A DNA stretch of 64,000 bases from positions 7,790 to 71,789 of the forward strand of contig CAXBGT010000003.1 in assembly GCA_963975265.1 (NCBI GenBank), read 5' to 3'. Positions 29,802 to 39,698 of this stretch are shown piece by piece; the first letter of the stretch is position 1; each line of letters starts with the position of its first letter. This stretch comes from CAJXUU01 sp963975265. Its GTDB lineage: Bacteria > Bacteroidota > Bacteroidia > Chitinophagales > Saprospiraceae. The notes beneath the pieces were generated by a model. The model saw only the letters and a program-made list of their open reading frames with translations, was not told the DNA's origin and made no database searches. Both the position numbers and the translations under genes were made by a program.

Positions 29802-32800
29802 CTAATGTGTTACTACAATTTTTTTGTATAGGTATTCCCCCTCGATCTTAAGCTTCAGTATGTAGATTCCAGCATTCAGTGTTTTAGTGTCCACCATAAA
29901 TTTTCCATCAGCACTATTCTTGCTTAGTATTAAAATTTGACGACCTCTAAGATCTGTAATACTGATATTTATTTCCTTAACAAATGACTCTCCAAAGTCA
30001 ATAGTTAAGATGTTGTCAACCGGGTTGGGATATACATTGACACTTGACTCCTTCCAATCATGGATTGCAGTTAAGTCATCCACACAGATCGTAGTGTCGA
30101 CAGTACATTCAGTTGCTGGGTCAGTGACTACTAAGGTGTAACATCCAACCTCCAAGCCCGCAATATCTTCATCCGAAGAGTTATAGTTATTGTCTCCTGT
30201 CCAATTATAAGAATAATCTCCGTTTGAGCTGATATTAATTGAGCCCATCTGTCCAGCTTCTACATGAACGATCTCATCCACAGTAATGATCATCTCTTCT
30301 GGCTGATCTATAGTATAACTTTGCTCAACACTGCAATTCTTGCTGTCTGTGATGGTCACTGAATAATCTCCCGTACACAAGTTGTTATTTGATGCCCCGT
30401 TAGTCCATGTATATGTCAGTGGACTAACGGCATTGACTACATCTGTAATATCAATACTACCATCACATTCACCGTAACAAGATGCATTTGCTACTGTTGA
30501 TTCCACTTCCAACACTGGACACACAAATTCAATAATGGTTGCTGAATCAGTTACAGTACATCCATTTGAGTCAGTGATGATAACTGTATATATATTGGGA
30601 CTCAAGCCCTCGATCGATTGAGATGTTTCACCATTAGACCATTCATATTCATAGGGTGATGTTCCGCCTGATGGTGTTGCAGTTGCTGCGCCATCAATGG
30701 CATCGTTTCCTGATTCATCCGTACTGTTGATGTCAACTGTCAACTCGTTTGGTGCTTCTATTATATATGATCCAAGTACAGCACAGTTATTACCGTCTAC
30801 TACTGTGACACTATATGTCCCAGCACACAAATCTGTTATACTTTCTTCAGTTGATCCATTATCCCATGTGTAGGTCGATGGTGATTGCCCACCCTCTATT
30901 CCAGTAATACTAATACTACCAATGCAATCGCCAAAACATGGGTTATGAAGAACGGTGCTTTGTATGATTAGCCCTTGACATTCAAATTCTACAACGTTCA
31001 CTGTTTCTGTGGACTCACATCCATTTGCATCCGTGACCGTCACTGAGTATTCCGCAGGACTTAATCCAATGATCATTTGAGTACTATCACCATTGCTCCA
31101 ACTGTATGTATAAGGTTCAGTGCCTCCAGTTGGATTTGCCGCAGCTGTTCCATCATTAAAACCATTGCCTGTCTCGTTTGTGGCTGTGGCATTTGGGACA
31201 AGTTCAGTTGGCTCTGTAATTGTAAATGATTCTGAGATAGAACAGTTGACAGCATCTGTAACTGTAACTGAATATGATCCATCACATAGGCTGTCAATTG
31301 TTGATCCCATTTCACTATTAGACCACAAATAAGTGAAAGGTGGAACTCCATTTGTTACGCCAGTAATAACTATTGAGCCATCACATACTTCAAAACAGGT
31401 GGCATCCTCCTGTGTGGATGTTATGGTAAGTGTAGGACACACAAATTCATTGACAATAACGGTATCACTAGCGCTGCACATGTTTGCATCGGTGACTATC
31501 ACAGTATATGTTGTTGGCGGGAGGGTGTCAATGGATTGTGTTGTTTCTCCATTGCTCCATGCATATGTGTATATGGGTGTGCCGCCTGTCGGTGTGCACA
31601 TTGCTGTGCCATCATTAAAACCATTACCCGTCTCATCAGTGGCAGATGCGTTGGGAACTGGAAGAGGATTTACAGTTACAATAACTTCATCGGTATCTTC
31701 ACAGCCATTGCCTGCGCCAACTGTTACTGTATATGTTGTAGTAGTAGTTGGATTGGCAGTCGGATTGCTGATATTGGCGTCATCCAAACTGTCTGTAGGA
31801 CTCCAACTGTAAACAGTTCCTCCTGATGCGTTTAATTGGGTGCTACCACCCGCACAGAATGCTACATCATCTCCAGCAGCAGCTGTGATTTCTTCAGTCG
31901 TGAAGGATTCTTCAGCACAACCAATTGCATCTCCACTTGCCTTGTATGGAGTGATCGTTACATATATAGTTGTGGCACATGGAAAATCAATAGGGTCGAA
32001 GGTGGTGACGTTACCAAGGTCTTCATTATCGTATAAGTCATTGCCTCCTGATGAAGTTCCTATGGTTAGTTTGTAACCAGTTGCATCAGTAACAGATTGC
32101 CACGTTAAGTCTGTGGTGATGTAGACCATGGTAGATCCATCGGTTGGAGTAGTCAGGTTTGTACAGGATGGAGGCAGTGCATCACAAGCATTGTTTATTT
32201 CAGTTACACTATTACACCCTGTCATATTATCGTGTATATCTTTTGTTTTATTTGGTAAATCAAGGAAGCTACAGATACTTTGCACTTCGCATTCAGAGAG
32301 AGAAGCGTTATTGAAAATTTCTAAATCTTCATCAAAAGTACTTTGTGCTTCAATAGTTGCAGGGTCTATGTTTTGAATACCAGATAAACTCGTTAAGGCA
32401 TCATTTCCCCAAAGTACAATTCGACCACCAATAGAGGAGAGATTGTCCAATCCTGATAAACTAGTTAATTCAGGATTTAATTGAATAGCAAGGAATCCGC
32501 CAATAGAGGAAAGATTGTTCAGCGCTGATAAGCTAGTTAATACATCATTTTGAGAAATTATAATGGAAGTACCAATAGAGGAAAGATTGTCCAATCCTGA
32601 CAAACTAGTTAATGCAGCATTACCAGAAATACTAAGGCTATTTGTAGATGCGATATTGTCCAATCCTGATAAGCTCGGTAATACCTCATTTGAAGAAATC
32701 AAAAGGGAACCAATAGATGAAATATTTCCCAACGCTGATAAACTTGTTAAGGCATCATTTCCCCAAATTTGAATATTTTCCCCAATAGACGAGAGATTTT

Positions 32801-33365
32801 CCAACCCTGACAAGTTCATTAAGGCAGCATTAGCAATAATACGAAGGCTATTACCAACAGTGGAAATATTTTCCAATCCTGATAAGCTCGTTAAGGAAGG
32901 ATTACTTCTAATATGGAGGTCTCCGCCAATAGATGAAAGATTGCTCAAAACCGATATGCTTGTTAAGGCAGTATTACTTGCAATAAAAAGTTCTCCGCCA
33001 ATAGATGAGAGATTTGCCAACCCTGACAAGTTTGTTGAAGTGATATTAGAAATTGTAATATCGCCGCCTATAGAAGTAATATTGTGCAAACCTGATAAGT
33101 TGGATAGGGCATAATTATAATTAATAATTAAATCTCCCCCAAGAGAGGTGAGCTGTGCTAATCCGTTAAGATTTGTTATATCATCATTTATTGATTCTTC
33201 AATGAGCACATTTCCCTCAATCTCAGTACAATTTGGATAGTTCGTAGCAAAATTATCGATTTGTTGTTGAGTGCTAAAAGTCATTCCACCTGGCAAACAG
33301 GATTGAGCCAATACGAATTGGGTACTGAATAAAAATAATACGAGTATCAAATAAAATTTCTTCAT
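29802..33365 (-). CDS. Secreted adhesin-like protein: L-domain repeats, FN3-like domain, SprB repeats, type A T9SS signal
   Basis: A 1187-residue exported protein. Signal peptide MKKFYLILVLFLFSTQFVLA. Residues about 60-345 hold roughly twelve 23-24-residue leucine-rich units of the form LSGLxNLSSIGGxLxIxxNxAL, like receptor L-domains. An FN3-like segment follows (about 400-490), then an Ig-like module, then seven SprB-type repeats (TYxWSNG...TYTVTVTDxNGC). These are arranged as three two-repeat superunits of about 155 residues plus one more. The C-terminus (NVYPNPVDNILTIDF ... GIYILKLKIEGEYLYKKIVV) is a type A T9SS sorting domain. It is predicted to be cell-surface or released, with a likely role in adhesion or gliding. 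It stands alone as a transcription unit. Confidence 0.88.
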   Translation of the reverse strand: MKKFYLILVLFLFSTQFVLAQSCLPGGMTFSTQQQIDNFATNYPNCTEIEGNVLIEESINDDITNLNGLAQLTSLGGDLIINYNYALSNLSGLHNITSIGGDITISNITSTNLSGLANLSSIGGELFIASNTALTSISVLSNLSSIGGDLHIRSNPSLTSLSGLENISTVGNSLRIIANAALMNLSGLENLSSIGENIQIWGNDALTSLSALGNISSIGSLLISSNEVLPSLSGLDNIASTNSLSISGNAALTSLSGLDNLSSIGTSIIISQNDVLTSLSALNNLSSIGGFLAIQLNPELTSLSGLDNLSSIGGRIVLWGNDALTSLSGIQNIDPATIEAQSTFDEDLEIFNNASLSECEVQSICSFLDLPNKTKDIHDNMTGCNSVTEINNACDALPPSCTNLTTPTDGSTMVYITTDLTWQSVTDATGYKLTIGTSSGGNDLYDNEDLGNVTTFDPIDFPCATTIYVTITPYKASGDAIGCAEESFTTEEITAAAGDDVAFCAGGSTQLNASGGTVYSWSPTDSLDDANISNPTANPTTTTTYTVTVGAGNGCEDTDEVIVTVNPLPVPNASATDETGNGFNDGTAMCTPTGGTPIYTYAWSNGETTQSIDTLPPTTYTVIVTDANMCSASDTVIVNEFVCPTLTITSTQEDATCFEVCDGSIVITGVTNGVPPFTYLWSNSEMGSTIDSLCDGSYSVTVTDAVNCSISESFTITEPTELVPNATATNETGNGFNDGTAAANPTGGTEPYTYSWSNGDSTQMIIGLSPAEYSVTVTDANGCESTETVNVVEFECQGLIIQSTVLHNPCFGDCIGSISITGIEGGQSPSTYTWDNGSTEESITDLCAGTYSVTVVDGNNCAVLGSYIIEAPNELTVDINSTDESGNDAIDGAATATPSGGTSPYEYEWSNGETSQSIEGLSPNIYTVIITDSNGCTVTDSATIIEFVCPVLEVESTVANASCYGECDGSIDITDVVNAVSPLTYTWTNGASNNNLCTGDYSVTITDSKNCSVEQSYTIDQPEEMIITVDEIVHVEAGQMGSINISSNGDYSYNWTGDNNYNSSDEDIAGLEVGCYTLVVTDPATECTVDTTICVDDLTAIHDWKESSVNVYPNPVDNILTIDFGESFVKEINISITDLRGRQILILSKNSADGKFMVDTKTLNAGIYILKLKIEGEYLYKKIVVTH
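30290..31690 (-). repeat. Three tandem ~465-bp SprB superrepeats
   Basis: Within the adhesin gene, paired SprB repeats recur with a period near 465 bases. Each A unit opens with a sequence like VPNASATDETGNGFNDGTA, and each B unit with a CF..CDGSI-type segment carrying two cysteines. The first two A units are very similar, which suggests recent duplication. Confidence 0.6.
32375..33170 (-). repeat. About twelve 69-72-bp coding repeats (leucine-rich L-domain units)
   Basis: DNA-level repetition of the phrase around AGATTGTCCAATCCTGATAA at 69-72-base spacing encodes the LSGLxNLSSIGG units. Some neighbouring copies are near-identical, so slippage or unequal recombination is likely. Confidence 0.7.
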
Positions 33366-33544
33366 AGAAGAATGATTTATGTTATATAATTAAAAAACCT
33401 AGTAGACAATGCAGTAAGACTTTCTACTGCACTTATCTCTATTCTAAAAATAATCATTTATCATGTAAAAAGCAATATTCTAGGACTTTAATATGTAAGC
33501 TTATTTATTTATTATTTATCAAAATAAGCTCCTCATATATAGCC

Positions 33545-33709
33545 TTATAAGCCCACTTTATATTCTAATTCTTGCTTGTCATACTCCCTTATGGCAAAAT
33601 CAAATATCAGACTTCTCCAATCTCCAAATAAATCATAACTGCTTTGTAATTCGAGTCTCTCTGCACCAACTGGAAGCTCAGCAGAAATGCTGCAAGAAGC
33701 ACATTTTTT
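33545..33709 (-). pseudogene. Open frame without start, possible gene-end relic
   Basis: The minus strand is open for 54 codons (…GAERLELQSSYDLFGDW…, ending KVGL then TAA) between two stops, with no ATG, GTG or TTG start near its beginning. It reads like the tail of a protein but I do not recognise it. It could be chance. Confidence 0.25.
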
Positions 33710-33892
33710 TCAAGTAATATTATTTTCAAAAGCAGGATAGTGTATAATAAATTTAATGAAAATTCATATTACAAAATATTGTTAATCAAATGATTGTAAA
33801 ACTTACATAGCAAGTTTATTATTAACAAGACTTTTTTGACTTACAGTGTTTAGATATAACACCATCTCGTTCACCTATAAAAGATTTTTACA

Positions 33893-34293
33893 TTATACTA
33901 ATTCAGACTTCTTACATTTTGAATCTCTAATAAATTTGAAAGACTCCAATTCACCATCATAAGAAATAAAAAAATTATATTAAGCAATATTTCATTATCC
34001 CCCAATGTACATTCTTGAATATTAACCGTACTAGCAACTTTTTCAAAAACGTAATTTTCATTGGGTTCAAAAAATAAAGTGCTTACTAATCCCAAAAGAA
34101 TATTTTCATTGCTTAATCTTTCAGTTTTTCTGTCTGCTAAGTAGTTACTGCAATCTAAGTAAGATGACCTACTTCTTGTTGTAATTCTTAAATCGTCTAA
34201 AAATTCATATTCGTTTCAAATAATATTCTTCTTGACCAAAAGATTGTGAAATAGAACTTATAGTAAATATTACTAGTGCAAAAGGTATTTCAT
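33893..34293 (-). pseudogene. Decayed small secreted protein
   Basis: Three pieces in different frames follow one another on the minus strand. Starting at 34293, FALVIFTISSISQSFGQEEY looks like a signal peptide. After a shift near 34218 comes YEFLDDLRITTRSRSSYLDC to VNIQECTLGDNE. After another shift comes FISYDGELESFKFIRDSKC, ending at a TAA at 33895. Each switch keeps protein-like composition, so this was probably one gene of about 130 residues that lost its frame. Neighbouring sequence is very AT-rich with nothing else evident up to 34378. The family is unknown to me. Confidence 0.5.
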
Positions 34294-34378
34294 AATAATT
34301 AGTTTATTAACTAAGTGATAAAGTTTGTACATAAAAATATAAAATCCAAAGTAATACCAATAAAAGAACACTCACTTT

Positions 34379-34406
34379 ATTGGACCTTTATTGGACCTTT
34401 ATTGGA
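34379..34406 (+). repeat. 2.5 direct repeats of an 11-bp unit upstream of the beta-oxidation genes
   Basis: ATTGGACCTTT occurs twice in tandem, followed by ATTGGA. The 11-bp period is one helical turn, so the repeats face the same side of the DNA. They lie about 150 bases before the FadN-type gene. They could be a regulator-binding site or chance slippage. Confidence 0.4.
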
Positions 34407-34553
34407 AGATAAAATAAAATACTAACTAAATTGATTTCGTAAAAACTATACTCAGAGTTAAATTTTCTATATTTACCAAAACATAAACAATAGTTGCGGG
34501 TTGATATCCCTATATTGTAGATTCAAAGATTAACAACAAAAAATAAATCACAA

Positions 34554-36953
34554 ATGGCTAGAAGAATAGCAAAGGCTGCCGTCTTAGGCTCAGGGGTTAT
34601 GGGATCAGGGATAGCTTGCCATCTTGCCAATATCGGTCTAGAGGTGATTATGCTCGACATAGTACCTTTCGATCTTCCTGAAGACAAGAAAAATGACAAA
34701 TCCGCTAGAAATAGCATCGTAGATGGTGCCTTAAAAGCAGCTTTGAAGTCCAAGCCAGCGCCACTCTATGATAAGAAGTTCGCATCTAGAATAACAACTG
34801 GCAACTTCACCGACGACTTCGATAAGATCAGCGACTGTGATTGGATCATTGAGGTAGTAATCGAAAGGTTGGATATCAAGAAGCAGATTTTTAAAAAAGT
34901 AGATCAGTATAGAAAATTTGATTCTCTAGTGACGTCTAATACATCAGGCATCCCCATATATCAATTGGCAGATGGTCGAACAGAGAACTTTATTGAAAAT
35001 TTTTGTGGTACACACTTCTTTAATCCTGCGAGATACATGAGATTATTCGAAGTGATTCCTCACGCGTCAACAGATCCAGCTGTTGTAGACTTCTGGATGG
35101 AGTATGGAGATAAGTACCTTGGCAAACAATCTGTGAAGTGTAAAGATACACCTGCGTTTATAGCAAATAGAATCGGATTCTATACTGGAAATAAAGTAAT
35201 AGAGCTTACACAAAAGTACAATCTCAAAATCGAGGAAGTAGATAAACTAACAGGGGCTCCATTGGCCATGCCAAATACAGGTAGCTTCAGGTTAGTAGAT
35301 CTTGTTGGACTTGATACGAGTGTAAAAGTAACTCAAGGTGTGGTCGATAACTGCCCAGATGACGAGTACGTAGCCAAAGTAAAAGCTGCTGGCAATCCCA
35401 AATTCATAGACTTCTTACTTGAGAATAAATTCTTAGGAGATAAGACTGGACATGGATACTACAAGAAGACAAATGATAGAGACGATAAAGGTAAGAGAAT
35501 CATCTTAGCGCTCGATCTCGAAACATTAGAATACAAACCTTCTATTAGTCCAAGACTAGATGCAATCGGTATAGGTAAGAAGGTTGAAATCATGGACAAG
35601 CGTATCAAAGATATGATGGCGCTAGAATCTGATGATGGTAAGTTTATCAAGGAATTCCTTTTAGGTACTCTCGCCTATGCTGCCAATAGAGTCCCAGAAA
35701 TATCTGACGATATCTACAGCATAGATAATGGAATGACTGCAGGCTATGCATGGACATATGGTCCTTTCCACTTTTTTGATATGATTGGACTCAAAGAAGG
35801 GGTTGCTCAAGGAGAAGCTATCGGCGAGACATTCCCTAAATGGATACATGAAATGATCGATGCTGGTCATACATCATTCTATAGGACTGAAGACGGTCAG
35901 AAGAAATACTATGACATTGCAAGTAAGTCATATAAAGTAATTCCTGGCACAGAAGAAATTCTTCACTTAGACAACTACAGGGGTCAAGAACCAGTATATA
36001 AAAATGCTGAATGTACAGTTCATGATATTGGTGATGGCGTATTATGTTTCGAATTTACATCTAAGGCCAACACGATCGGTGAAGGAACTGGTGAAGGAAT
36101 GCTAGAAGCTCTCAGAATTGCAGAAGAAGGAGATTGGAAAGGTATTGTCATTGGAAATAATGATAAGAACTTCTCAGTTGGTGCTAATCTTATGGCTGTC
36201 GGTATGATAGCGATGCAGAAAGACTTCGAGACATTGGAGAAAATGGTACATGGATTCCAACAGATAAATATGAATATTAGATATTCTAAGATTCCTGTTG
36301 TATGTGCTACTCAAGGATACGTATTCGGTGGTGGATGTGAAATCCTCATGCACTGTGATGCCGCGGTAGTGGCTGCAGAATCTTATATTGGACTTGTAGA
36401 AGTGGGCGTAGGTCTTCTTCCTGGAGGAGCCGGCACGAAAGAATTCGCAGTTAGAGCATCTGAGTCATTTTTCGAAGGAGACGTACAAATCCCAACAATG
36501 ATCGAGAAACTAAAGGCGATAGCAACAGCAACTGTTTCGACTTCTGGCCATGAAGGATTTAACAATGGCACTCTTCTTTCACACAGAGACAGAGTAGTAG
36601 TAAATACTTCAAGGGTATTGGCTGAAGCTAAAAAAGAAGTCCTAAAACTAGCTGATAATTACACTCCCCCTGTACCAAAAAACCCAACAGTCCTAGGTCG
36701 AGGAGCATTATCAACACTCTACACAGCAATCAATGAGTTCAAACTAGGAAATTACATGTCTGATTATGATGTAGAGATATCTAGAAAAGTAGCTTTTGTA
36801 TTGTGTGGCGGTGATTTGACACAGAGTCAACAAGTTTCTGAGCAATACTTACTTGATATAGAAAAAGAAGGTTTCTTAGAGTTGCTAGGTAATCAGAAGA
36901 CATTGGATCGTATCCAGTATATGTTGATGAATAATAAGCCGTTAAGGAATTAG
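34554..36953 (+). CDS. 3-hydroxyacyl-CoA dehydrogenase / enoyl-CoA hydratase (FadN type)
   Basis: Bifunctional beta-oxidation enzyme: hydration of enoyl-CoA and NAD-dependent oxidation of 3-hydroxyacyl-CoA. The 799-residue chain starts with the Rossmann motif GSGVMGSG (12-19). The dehydrogenase signature HFFNPARYMRLFEVIP lies near residue 162. The crotonase domain follows in the C-terminal half, with FSVGANLMAVG near 545 and the oxyanion-hole segment GYVFGGGCEI near 590. This order (dehydrogenase first) is that of B. subtilis FadN, opposite to E. coli FadB. The thiolase gene follows 66 bases later, so they form an operon. Confidence 0.94.
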   Translation: MARRIAKAAVLGSGVMGSGIACHLANIGLEVIMLDIVPFDLPEDKKNDKSARNSIVDGALKAALKSKPAPLYDKKFASRITTGNFTDDFDKISDCDWIIEVVIERLDIKKQIFKKVDQYRKFDSLVTSNTSGIPIYQLADGRTENFIENFCGTHFFNPARYMRLFEVIPHASTDPAVVDFWMEYGDKYLGKQSVKCKDTPAFIANRIGFYTGNKVIELTQKYNLKIEEVDKLTGAPLAMPNTGSFRLVDLVGLDTSVKVTQGVVDNCPDDEYVAKVKAAGNPKFIDFLLENKFLGDKTGHGYYKKTNDRDDKGKRIILALDLETLEYKPSISPRLDAIGIGKKVEIMDKRIKDMMALESDDGKFIKEFLLGTLAYAANRVPEISDDIYSIDNGMTAGYAWTYGPFHFFDMIGLKEGVAQGEAIGETFPKWIHEMIDAGHTSFYRTEDGQKKYYDIASKSYKVIPGTEEILHLDNYRGQEPVYKNAECTVHDIGDGVLCFEFTSKANTIGEGTGEGMLEALRIAEEGDWKGIVIGNNDKNFSVGANLMAVGMIAMQKDFETLEKMVHGFQQINMNIRYSKIPVVCATQGYVFGGGCEILMHCDAAVVAAESYIGLVEVGVGLLPGGAGTKEFAVRASESFFEGDVQIPTMIEKLKAIATATVSTSGHEGFNNGTLLSHRDRVVVNTSRVLAEAKKEVLKLADNYTPPVPKNPTVLGRGALSTLYTAINEFKLGNYMSDYDVEISRKVAFVLCGGDLTQSQQVSEQYLLDIEKEGFLELLGNQKTLDRIQYMLMNNKPLRN

Positions 36954-37019
36954 ATTTTAATAGTCAATTAATTAAAAATCCGAATTTGAGTAGTACTTAA
37001 ATTCTCAAAAAAAATAAAA

Positions 37020-38189
37020 ATGGAAGCTTATATTGTAAAAGGTTTTCGATCTCCTGTAGGTAAAGCAAAGCGAGGAGGTTTTAAAAATTATCGTTCGGAT
37101 GATTTAGCAGTAGATGTATTAAAACACTTACTAGATTCCGTTCCAAATGTAGATCCAAAAACGGTCGATGACGTAATCGTTGGATGTGCAAACCCTGAAG
37201 GAGAGCAAGGGCTACAAATAGGTCGACTTATCGGAGCAAGAGCTCTCGGACAAGAAGTAGCAGGTATGACTGTAAATAGGTACTGTGCATCAGGATTAGA
37301 AACAATCTCGATTGCGGTCGCAAAGATCAAGGCTGGAATGGGTCATATCTATGCCGCCGGAGGAACTGAAAGCATGAGTATAATCCCTATGACAGGGTAC
37401 AAACTTGCTCCAAGTTATAAAGCTGCGATGAATAATATTAACTACCATGTAGGCATGGGTGCAACCGCAGAAGCGGTTGCTGCTAAGTACAACGTGACTC
37501 GTGAAGAAGCGGATGCATTTGCAGCCAAATCTCATGACAAGGCGGCTGTAGCAATAGATTCTGGCTACTTTGATGATCAAATCGTCCCAATTACAGTGGA
37601 GGATATTTTTGTCAAAGATGGTAAGAGAGTAGAATCTTCTCATACCGTAACGATGGATGAGGGTGTTAGAAGGTCAACTACGAAAGAAGGTTTGGCTAAT
37701 CTAAGACCAGTATTTAAGTTGAACGGTATCGTCACAGCTGGAAATAGTTCTCAAATTTCTGATGGTGCGGCATTTGTACTGGTTGTAAGTGAAAAAATGG
37801 TGAAGGAATTAAATCTTGAGCCAATTGCCAGATTAGTTTCTTGTTCTGTCGGTGGTGTAGATCCTCTTTATATGGGAATTGGGCCATGTGTAGCTATACC
37901 AAAAGCATTGAAGCAAGCTGGACTGAAGCAGTCAGATATCGATTTGACAGAGTTGAATGAAGCATTCGCAACACAAGCATTAGCCGTGATCAGGCAAGCT
38001 GGCTTAAACCCAGAAACGACAAATATCAATGGTGGAGCAATCGCACTTGGACACCCACTAGGATGTACAGGAGCTAAGCTATCTATCCAAGTGATGAATG
38101 ACCTCAAAAGAACTGGCGGAAAATACGGAATGGTCACAGCCTGTGTGGGTGGTGGTCAAGGTATCGCTGGTATTTATGAGATGTTGTAA
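37020..38189 (+). CDS. fadA: Acetyl-CoA C-acyltransferase (thiolase)
   Basis: Final step of beta-oxidation: CoA-dependent cleavage of 3-ketoacyl-CoA to acetyl-CoA and a shortened acyl-CoA. The 389-residue length is standard. The nucleophile Cys89 is in VNRYCASGLETIS. The conserved NEAFA, GGAIALGHPLGCTGAK and ACVGGGQG (second cysteine) segments near the C-terminus are all intact. It is co-transcribed with the upstream FadN-type gene, and a hairpin terminator follows. The acyl-CoA dehydrogenase often third in this operon is not here. Confidence 0.95.
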   Translation: MEAYIVKGFRSPVGKAKRGGFKNYRSDDLAVDVLKHLLDSVPNVDPKTVDDVIVGCANPEGEQGLQIGRLIGARALGQEVAGMTVNRYCASGLETISIAVAKIKAGMGHIYAAGGTESMSIIPMTGYKLAPSYKAAMNNINYHVGMGATAEAVAAKYNVTREEADAFAAKSHDKAAVAIDSGYFDDQIVPITVEDIFVKDGKRVESSHTVTMDEGVRRSTTKEGLANLRPVFKLNGIVTAGNSSQISDGAAFVLVVSEKMVKELNLEPIARLVSCSVGGVDPLYMGIGPCVAIPKALKQAGLKQSDIDLTELNEAFATQALAVIRQAGLNPETTNINGGAIALGHPLGCTGAKLSIQVMNDLKRTGGKYGMVTACVGGGQGIAGIYEML

Positions 38190-38213
38190 GAACTTATTAT
38201 AAGCAATTCCCTG

Positions 38214-38249
38214 GACCTGGTAGACTTTTAGTTTATCAGGTCTTTTTTT
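38214..38249 (+). terminator. Terminator after fadA
   Basis: GACCTG and CAGGTC arms, with additional inner pairing, are followed by a T7 run. It begins 24 bases after the fadA stop. Confidence 0.7.
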
Positions 38250-38283
38250 GTTGCTACTTTATACTAAATCCTATCTTTGATTA

Positions 38284-39372
38284 ATGAAAAAAATCCTAGT
38301 CATATCAAACTACAGAGGTTTCCATACCGCACGCCCAGAAGCAGAGATATTTATAGGTCTTTCGAAACTAGGATTTGACATTACAATCATGACCTATCCT
38401 GATGCTGAATATATTAAAAGGTTCGAAGAAAATGGTGTTAGAGTAATCCCAATTCATCCAAGTAAAAGATATGATAAAAAATTCATCTTGTTATTAAAAG
38501 AAGAAATTAACCGTGAATCATATGACATCCTTCAATTATACAATAACAAAGCAATCTCTAATGGAATACAAGCAGCTAAAAATTTACCTATAAAAATAGT
38601 GATTTATAGAGGTGCGTCTTCTAATATGGCATGGTACAATCCAATTAATTACTTAAAATTCTTCCATCCAAGAATAGATTATGTAGTCTGTAACTCAGAA
38701 GAAATCAGACAGCAGTTTCTTAAAGTACCATTTTACAATAAAGACAAAGCTGTTACTATCTTTAAAGGTCATGATACAGAATGGTATAGAGGAGCAAAAC
38801 CGCACAATATTAGAGCAGAATTAGATATTCCTGCCGATGCTCTAATCTTTGTAACCGTAGCTAATAATCGGAGATTTAAGGCAATTCCAGATCTTATTAA
38901 GGCTATTAAGTTTTTACCTACTGATACCGCAATCACATTTCTTATTATAGGTGAAGGTATGGATACTCCACAAATACGTACATTGACTTCCGATTCTTGT
39001 TATCAAGATAAGGTTCACTTTTTAGGCTATAGAAATGAATCACTAAATATTGTCGCAGCTTGCAATGCATTTGTACTGCCATCAATAGGTGGAGAATCTC
39101 TGACCAAGAGTGTGGTAGAGGCTATGTCGCTAGGTGTAGTACCTATCATTTCAGACATTGAAGGGAATAGGCCGCTAGTTAAAAATTTGGTTAATGGATA
39201 CATATTCAAAAAGGCGAACCCAAGAGATCTAGCAGATACAATCTTAATGGCCTACAATAATCGCCATTCTTTACCCGACTTCTCAAAAGCTGCAAAATTA
39301 AAGATTGATCGAGACATTAATTCAGCAAAAACGATCATAGAATACTCAGATTTTTACAATCGTATTTCTTGA
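38284..39372 (+). CDS. Glycosyltransferase family 4 protein
   Basis: A GT-B fold transferase of 362 residues with no membrane span. The N-terminal domain is short (KKILVISNYRGFHTARPEAE). The C-terminal nucleotide-sugar domain has the group's segments FVTVANNRRFKAIPDLIKAI, FLIIGEG and the E-x7-E motif in GGESLTKSVVEAMSLGVVPI. Donor and acceptor sugars cannot be named. It is a lone gene between fadA and the DUF1800 gene, with no polysaccharide cluster around it. Confidence 0.85.
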   Translation: MKKILVISNYRGFHTARPEAEIFIGLSKLGFDITIMTYPDAEYIKRFEENGVRVIPIHPSKRYDKKFILLLKEEINRESYDILQLYNNKAISNGIQAAKNLPIKIVIYRGASSNMAWYNPINYLKFFHPRIDYVVCNSEEIRQQFLKVPFYNKDKAVTIFKGHDTEWYRGAKPHNIRAELDIPADALIFVTVANNRRFKAIPDLIKAIKFLPTDTAITFLIIGEGMDTPQIRTLTSDSCYQDKVHFLGYRNESLNIVAACNAFVLPSIGGESLTKSVVEAMSLGVVPIISDIEGNRPLVKNLVNGYIFKKANPRDLADTILMAYNNRHSLPDFSKAAKLKIDRDINSAKTIIEYSDFYNRIS

Positions 39373-39698
39373 AATGAATCAAGTCTCCAGTGCTTTAAGC
39401 ACTAAGAGGATAACCCCCTATTTTATTCTTATTGATTAAACAAAAATGTCAAACAGGTGCAATTCAAGTTGTCATATTTATGCAAACAATACTTGTTGCC
39501 ACAATGAAAATCAACATCCTAAGGCAACTCAGCGATATACAATTACGCAAAAAGCAAGTTAGTATAGTCAAAAGTTGAATTCAAAAAAACGACATCGTGA
39601 AATCCACTACGTAAAACGTCTGATAAAAAGTAGGGTAAATAATCACTAACTTGTCTTAATAATATTACTACCAATTTATTTATTGAAAACAAGCAAAT
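39373..39698. other. 326-base gene-free region
   Basis: I see no coding frame or relic here. A short palindrome AGTGCTTTAAGCACT at about 39390 could end the glycosyltransferase transcript. The rest should contain the promoter of the DUF1800 operon, but no clear TAnnTTTG box was found. Confidence 0.4.

Noticed and set aside
31333..31812. 159-residue plus-strand reading frame opposite the SprB repeats
   Set aside because: Repeated composition mirrors the adhesin repeats on the other strand; it is a shadow.
32375..33170. CRISPR-like regular repeats
   Set aside because: The 69-72-base units are in frame within a long gene and encode leucine-rich L-domain units; there are no unique spacers.
33898..34095. 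65-residue minus-strand reading frame as an intact gene
   Set aside because: The protein-like sequence continues on both sides only after frameshifts, so it is the middle of a decayed gene.
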